From NCBI GenBank assembly GCA_039029515.1, contig JBCCFX010000182.1, positions 1 through 8,103 on the forward strand: DNA of 8,103 bases, written 5' to 3'. The DNA comes from JBCCFX01 sp039029515. Lineage in GTDB: Bacteria > Planctomycetota > Phycisphaerae > Phycisphaerales > SM1A02. Each line of letters starts with the position of its first letter. The first letter of the stretch is position 1. Position numbers and translations under genes: made by a program. Under the pieces are notes generated by a model, which was given only the letters and a program-made list of their open reading frames with translations, had not been told where the DNA came from and ran no database searches. This document shows, piece after piece, positions 5,541 to 8,103 of this stretch.

Positions 5541-5927
5541 ATGATTCAGAAGGAAAGCAGAATTGAAGTCGCCGACAACAGCGGCGCTCGCGTCGTCCAG
5601 GTGATCGGCGTGCTCGGCGGGTCCACCGCACGTGGTCGCTACACGCGACGTACGGCTCGGGTGGGTGATCGCGTGGTCTGCGCGGTCAAGAAGGCGCTGC
5701 CGAACTCCGATGTGAAGTCGGGTGACAAGATTCGCGCGGTGATCGTGCGAACGAAGTATCCCACGCGTCGAGCCGACGGTTCGTACGTTCGCTTTGATTC
5801 CAACGCCTGCGTCATCATCAACGATGACGGCAACCCGAAGGGCACGCGCATCTTCGGGGCGGTGGCTCGCGAACTGCGTGAGAAGAACTACATGAAGATC
5901 GTCTCTCTCGCATCGGAGGTGGTGTGA
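5541..5927 (+). CDS. rplN: 50S ribosomal protein L14
   Basis: L14 binds 23S rRNA and forms an intersubunit bridge with 16S rRNA. It is also the binding partner of the silencing factor RsfS in many bacteria. The 128-residue product begins MIQKESRIEVADNSGAR and contains RADGSYVRFDSNACVIIN (77-94), GTRIFGAVAREL (101-112) and the C-terminal MKIVSLASEV. After GVLGGS (23-28) there are twelve residues, TARGRYTRRTAR, before VGD, against six in E. coli. This is a basic loop insertion that accounts for the extra length over about 122. The stop overlaps the rplX start (TGATG), and GGAGGT for rplX lies in its last codons. Confidence 0.98.
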   Translation: MIQKESRIEVADNSGARVVQVIGVLGGSTARGRYTRRTARVGDRVVCAVKKALPNSDVKSGDKIRAVIVRTKYPTRRADGSYVRFDSNACVIINDDGNPKGTRIFGAVARELREKNYMKIVSLASEVV

Positions 5928-6262
5928 TGCCCCGGCATATTCGACGTGGTGACATCGTGATCGTGACTGCGGGCAACGACCGTGGCCGGACTGGCGAAGT
6001 GCTTCGCGTGTATCCGGACAAGGACCGCTGCCTCGTGCAGGGCGTCAACGTCCGCACCAAGCATCTCAAGCCGACGCAGGTCAATCCGCAGGGCGGTCTG
6101 CTTCGCAAGGAAATGCCGATTCACATCAGCAATGTGAGTCCGGTCGTTGACGGCAAGCCGTCACGCGTTCGCTTCGAGAAGAAGAAGGACGGCGTGAAGG
6201 TCCGCGTCGCGGTCCGCAATGGCGCCGATCTTGGCGCGGTCAGCAAGGGGAAGGCGTCGTAA
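5927..6262 (+). CDS. rplX: 50S ribosomal protein L24
   Basis: L24 is an assembly initiator that binds the 5' part of 23S rRNA and lies near the tunnel exit. The 111-residue product has the N-terminal KOW motif, IRRGDIVIVTAGNDRGRTGEV (5-25), then the conserved VQGVNVRTKHLKP (37-49) and MPIHISNVSPV (about 64-74), followed by a basic C-terminus. ATG 5927 shares its A with the rplN stop and has GGAGGT at 5915-5920, six bases upstream. An in-frame GTG at 5924 is too close to that site. The one-base overlap suggests coupling with rplN. Confidence 0.96.
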   Translation: MPRHIRRGDIVIVTAGNDRGRTGEVLRVYPDKDRCLVQGVNVRTKHLKPTQVNPQGGLLRKEMPIHISNVSPVVDGKPSRVRFEKKKDGVKVRVAVRNGADLGAVSKGKAS

Positions 6263-6263
6263 T

Positions 6264-6278
6264 CACCGTCTCACGGTG
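6264..6278 (+). promoter_or_regulatory. Stem-loop in the rplX-rplE spacer
   Basis: CACCG at 6264-6268 pairs with CGGTG at 6274-6278 around loop TCTCA. It starts two bases after the rplX stop and ends eight bases before the rplE Shine-Dalgarno AAGGAG (6287-6292). In E. coli the S8 operator controlling the spc operon lies in the corresponding rplX-rplE region. This hairpin is too small and simple for me to match to it. Confidence 0.35.
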
Positions 6279-6301
6279 TGCCCGACAAGGAGCAACGAGC
6301 A

Positions 6302-6892
6302 ATGGTCGCTGAAACGAAGTCAAAACCCCGACTGCAGCAGATGTACAACGACGAGGTCGTGGCGAAGGCGCGCGAAGCGTTCGGGATCAAGAACCCGCAC
6401 CAGATGCCGCGCCTCTCGAAGATCATCGTCAATGTCGGCATCGGCCGGTTCCTCGAGAACCAGAAGCTGAAGACCGACATCCGTGACACCGTCATCGACA
6501 CGCTGACCACCATTACGGGGCAGCGTCCGATCATGGTTGATGCGAAGGTCTCCGTCGCGAACTTCAAAGTTCGTGAAGGTGCGCCGTCCGGCTTCATGGT
6601 CACGATGCGTCGTGATCACATGTGGCACTTCCTTGATCGTCTGATGAATCTCGCGATTCCTCGAATCAAGGACTTCCGTGGCGTGAAGGACACCGCGTTT
6701 GATTCCGCAGGCAACTACTCGCTTGGTCTGAGCGAGCAGGCGGTCTGGCCGGAAATCAATATGGCCAACGTGTCGTTCACACATGGCATGAACATCAACC
6801 TCGTGTTTGAGAATTCCACGCCCGAGCAGAGCAAATTCGTTCTGCGTGAACTCGGGATGCCGTTCGTCCGCAAGGACGACGATCGGGGCTGA
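6302..6892 (+). CDS. rplE: 50S ribosomal protein L5
   Basis: L5 binds 5S rRNA with L18, sits in the central protuberance and contacts P-site tRNA. The 196-residue product has YNDEVVAKAREAFGIKNPHQ (15-34), PRLSKIIVNVGIG (36-48), TGQRPIMVDAKVSVANFKVREG (72-93), MWHFLDRLMNLAIPRIKDFRG (107-127) and NYSLGLSEQAVWPEI (138-152). It is about 17 residues longer than E. coli L5, with a longer N-terminus and an acidic KDDDRG end. I use ATG 6302, nine bases after AAGGAG. A GTG at 6278 is in frame but lies in the hairpin and before that site. Confidence 0.97.
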   Translation: MVAETKSKPRLQQMYNDEVVAKAREAFGIKNPHQMPRLSKIIVNVGIGRFLENQKLKTDIRDTVIDTLTTITGQRPIMVDAKVSVANFKVREGAPSGFMVTMRRDHMWHFLDRLMNLAIPRIKDFRGVKDTAFDSAGNYSLGLSEQAVWPEINMANVSFTHGMNINLVFENSTPEQSKFVLRELGMPFVRKDDDRG

Positions 6893-6918
6893 ATGCCCGC
6901 AGGAAAGGACAGGTCGTC

Positions 6919-7104
6919 ATGGCCAGCAAACGAGTCTTTGCGCGAATGAAGAAGGAACCGAAGTTCTCGACGCGCAAGCACAACTACTGCCAGATCACCG
7001 GGCGCTCCCGTGGCGTCTATCGGAAGTTCGGCGTGAGCCGAATCGTGCTTCGCGAACTGGCGCTCAAGGGAATGATCCCCGGGATGCGCAAAGCGAGCTG
7101 GTGA
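6919..7104 (+). CDS. rpsN: 30S ribosomal protein S14, short form without zinc cysteines
   Basis: S14 is in the small-subunit head near S3 and S10 and is required for A-site tRNA binding. The 61-residue length, the ending GMRKASW and the core GVYRKFG are those of the short, zinc-binding S14 (type Z). That form carries CxxC...CxxC at 24, 27, 40 and 43. Here only Cys24 remains; the other three are Thr27, Ser40 and Val43, so a four-cysteine zinc site cannot form. This is a cysteine-free variant of the short form rather than the long (about 100-residue) cysteine-free S14. ATG 6919 follows AGGAAAGGACAGG. It lies in the normal place between L5 and S8. Confidence 0.95.
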   Translation: MASKRVFARMKKEPKFSTRKHNYCQITGRSRGVYRKFGVSRIVLRELALKGMIPGMRKASW

Positions 7105-7125
7105 TCGGTCGTTGCTAGATGGACA

Positions 7126-7162
7126 GGTCCGCGTTGGGCGGACCGGAGCGCCCGAGAGGGCG
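7126..7162 (+). promoter_or_regulatory. Tandem stem-loops in the rpsN-rpsH spacer
   Basis: The first hairpin is a perfect seven-pair stem, GGTCCGC 7126-7132 with GCGGACC 7138-7144, loop GTTGG. The second is CGCCC 7149-7153 with GGGCG 7158-7162, closed by a GAGA (GNRA-type) tetraloop. It ends three bases before the rpsH Shine-Dalgarno GGAGA (7166-7170). No T-tract is present. Two adjacent GC-rich hairpins in a 72-base spacer make this the second most structured junction after rplC-rplD. Confidence 0.45.
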
Positions 7163-7176
7163 GCTGGAGAATGTGA

Positions 7177-7575
7177 ATGTCGCTTCAAGACCTCACGTCA
7201 GACATGCTCACCCGAATCCGCAATGCGACGCGCAACAACGCGAAGACTGTGGATTGCCTCAACAACCGCCTGAACCGCGGTGTGGCATCGGTGCTGCAGG
7301 ATGAAGGGTACATCAACGGCTACGACGTCATCGACGACGGCCGCCAGGGTGTGCTCCGTGTGAAGCTCAAGTACGGACCGCGGGGCGAGAAGGTGATTAC
7401 CACCATCGATCGCGTGTCCAAGCCCGGTCGTCGGGTGTATAGCGGGGCGGATGATCTGCCGCGACCGCTGCAGGGGATGGGCATTGCCATCGTGTCCACG
7501 AGTTCCGGCGTGTTGAGCGATCGACGCTGCCGGGAGCAGAGTGTGGGTGGCGAAGTGGTGGCCATCGTCATCTGA
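7177..7575 (+). CDS. rpsH: 30S ribosomal protein S8
   Basis: S8 is a primary 16S rRNA-binding protein that nucleates the central domain. In E. coli it also represses the spc operon by binding its mRNA. The 132-residue product begins MSLQDLTSDMLTRIRNATR. The C-terminal RNA-binding region shows GMGIAIVSTSSGVLSDR (100-116), with the STSSG loop at 107-111, and ends GGEVVAIVI. Length is typical. ATG 7177 has GGAGA six bases upstream. The codons just before it read ATG TGA in the same frame (7171-7176), a start-stop pair too close to the Shine-Dalgarno to be the main start. Confidence 0.98.
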   Translation: MSLQDLTSDMLTRIRNATRNNAKTVDCLNNRLNRGVASVLQDEGYINGYDVIDDGRQGVLRVKLKYGPRGEKVITTIDRVSKPGRRVYSGADDLPRPLQGMGIAIVSTSSGVLSDRRCREQSVGGEVVAIVI

Positions 7576-7587
7576 CGCGAGGACGTC

Positions 7588-7609
7588 GACCGGCATGATC
7601 ACGCCGGTC
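7588..7609 (+). promoter_or_regulatory. Stem-loop in the rpsH-rplF spacer
   Basis: GACCGGC at 7588-7594 pairs perfectly with GCCGGTC at 7603-7609 around the eight-base loop ATGATCAC. It ends six bases before AGGA (7616-7619), the likely rplF ribosome-binding site. There is no T-tract. Confidence 0.4.
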
Positions 7610-7628
7610 AGAGACAGGATCGAGAACA

Positions 7629-8103
7629 ATGTCGCGAATCGGCAAGAAACCAATTTCGGTGCCCGGCAACGTGAAGGTCGCGATCAACGCGTCCGATCGC
7701 ACCATCGGCGTCGACGGTCCGAAGGGCAAGCTGTCCTTCAACTTCCGTCCTGAGGTCGACGTCGCATGGAACGAAGACGACAAGGAAATCGTCTGCTCCA
7801 TCGACGAGGCACTGATGAAGAGCAAGCCTGCACGGGCGCAGTGGGGCACAACCCGCAGCCGCATCCAGAACATGGTCGAAGGTGTGACCAACGGCTACAT
7901 GAAGAAGATCGAGATCGTGGGCGTGGGCTGGAATGCACAGGCGCAAGGCAAGACGCTGCGACTGAACATCGGCTACTGCCACCCGATCGATATGACCCCG
8001 CCGGAAGGCGTGGACTTTGCGATCGACGCACAGGTCGTGACGATCACCGGGCCGGACAAGCAGGCGGTGGGCCAGTTCGCCGCGGAATGTCGGTCCAAGC
8101 GCA
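7629..8103 (+). CDS. rplF: 50S ribosomal protein L6, N-terminal 158 residues (cut by window edge)
   Basis: L6 lies at the base of the L7/L12 stalk and contacts the factor-binding region of 23S rRNA. The visible part begins MSRIGKKPISVPGNVKVAI and shows both repeats of the family fold. The second carries the signature IEIVGVGWNAQAQGKTL (94-110), IGYCHPIDMTPPEGV (114-128) and GPDKQAVGQFAAECR (141-155). The family is about 180 residues long, so only some 20 residues are missing. ATG 7629 follows AGGA at 7616-7619. S8 followed by L6 is the conserved spc order; L18 and S5 would be expected next. Confidence 0.97.
   Translation, partial: MSRIGKKPISVPGNVKVAINASDRTIGVDGPKGKLSFNFRPEVDVAWNEDDKEIVCSIDEALMKSKPARAQWGTTRSRIQNMVEGVTNGYMKKIEIVGVGWNAQAQGKTLRLNIGYCHPIDMTPPEGVDFAIDAQVVTITGPDKQAVGQFAAECRSKR

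Noticed and set aside
5924..5926. GTG start for L24 at 5924
   Set aside because: It is only three bases from GGAGGT, while ATG 5927 is well spaced and gives the common TGATG coupling.
6278..6301. GTG start for L5 at 6278
   Set aside because: The Shine-Dalgarno AAGGAG lies downstream of it and fits ATG 6302.
4424..7628. Spacer hairpins as intrinsic terminators
   Set aside because: None is followed by a T-run, and terminators inside an essential co-transcribed cluster are unlikely.
1..8103. CRISPR array, insertion sequence, prophage or defence system
   Set aside because: No regularly spaced repeats, transposase, integrase or accessory gene is present; the whole window from 370 on is core ribosomal protein genes.

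Overview
The window is a long run of the bacterial S10-spc ribosomal protein gene cluster, all on the + strand. It holds fifteen complete genes and one cut by the right edge: rplC (L3), rplD (L4), rplW (L23), rplB (L2), rpsS (S19), rplV (L22), rpsC (S3), rplP (L16), rpmC (L29), rpsQ (S17), rplN (L14), rplX (L24), rplE (L5), rpsN (S14), rpsH (S8) and the first 158 codons of rplF (L6). The order is the canonical bacterial one. No mobile element, CRISPR array, tRNA or rRNA gene is visible, and I see no unknown protein-coding system.

The organism is a bacterium with GC-rich coding DNA (62% by hand count over 2341-2440). Bacterial-type L2, L3 and S14 and ordinary Shine-Dalgarno sequences rule out an archaeon. 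Several proteins diverge from the usual proteobacterial or firmicute forms: a zinc-type short S14 without its cysteines, an altered L2 C-terminal motif, and loop insertions in L3 and L14. My best guess is a planctomycete-like lineage (perhaps Phycisphaerae), held with low to moderate confidence and not testable here.

Region by region: 1-369 has no gene I recognise. It is AT-rich compared with the rest (40% GC over 121-220) and contains a strong stem-loop at its left end, a perfect 14-bp palindrome next to a promoter-like sequence, and a leader hairpin just before rplC. rpsJ (S10), which normally precedes rplC, is not there. From 370 to 8103 genes are packed tightly. Two junctions overlap by one base (rplD/rplW and rplN/rplX), while eight spacers are 38-174 nt long. 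Every one of those eight longer spacers contains at least one GC-rich stem-loop between the stop codon and the next Shine-Dalgarno sequence, often touching it. The largest is a roughly 20-bp interrupted hairpin in the 174-nt rplC-rplD spacer.

Together the products build the small-subunit head (S3, S14, S19), the S8/S17 body region, and the large-subunit core, tunnel and tRNA-facing surfaces (L2, L3, L4, L22, L23, L29, L24, L5, L14, L16, L6). Co-transcription from a promoter upstream of rplC is likely. The spacer hairpins are the best candidates for something undescribed: they could be r-protein binding sites, mRNA processing sites, or devices that set translation of each gene.
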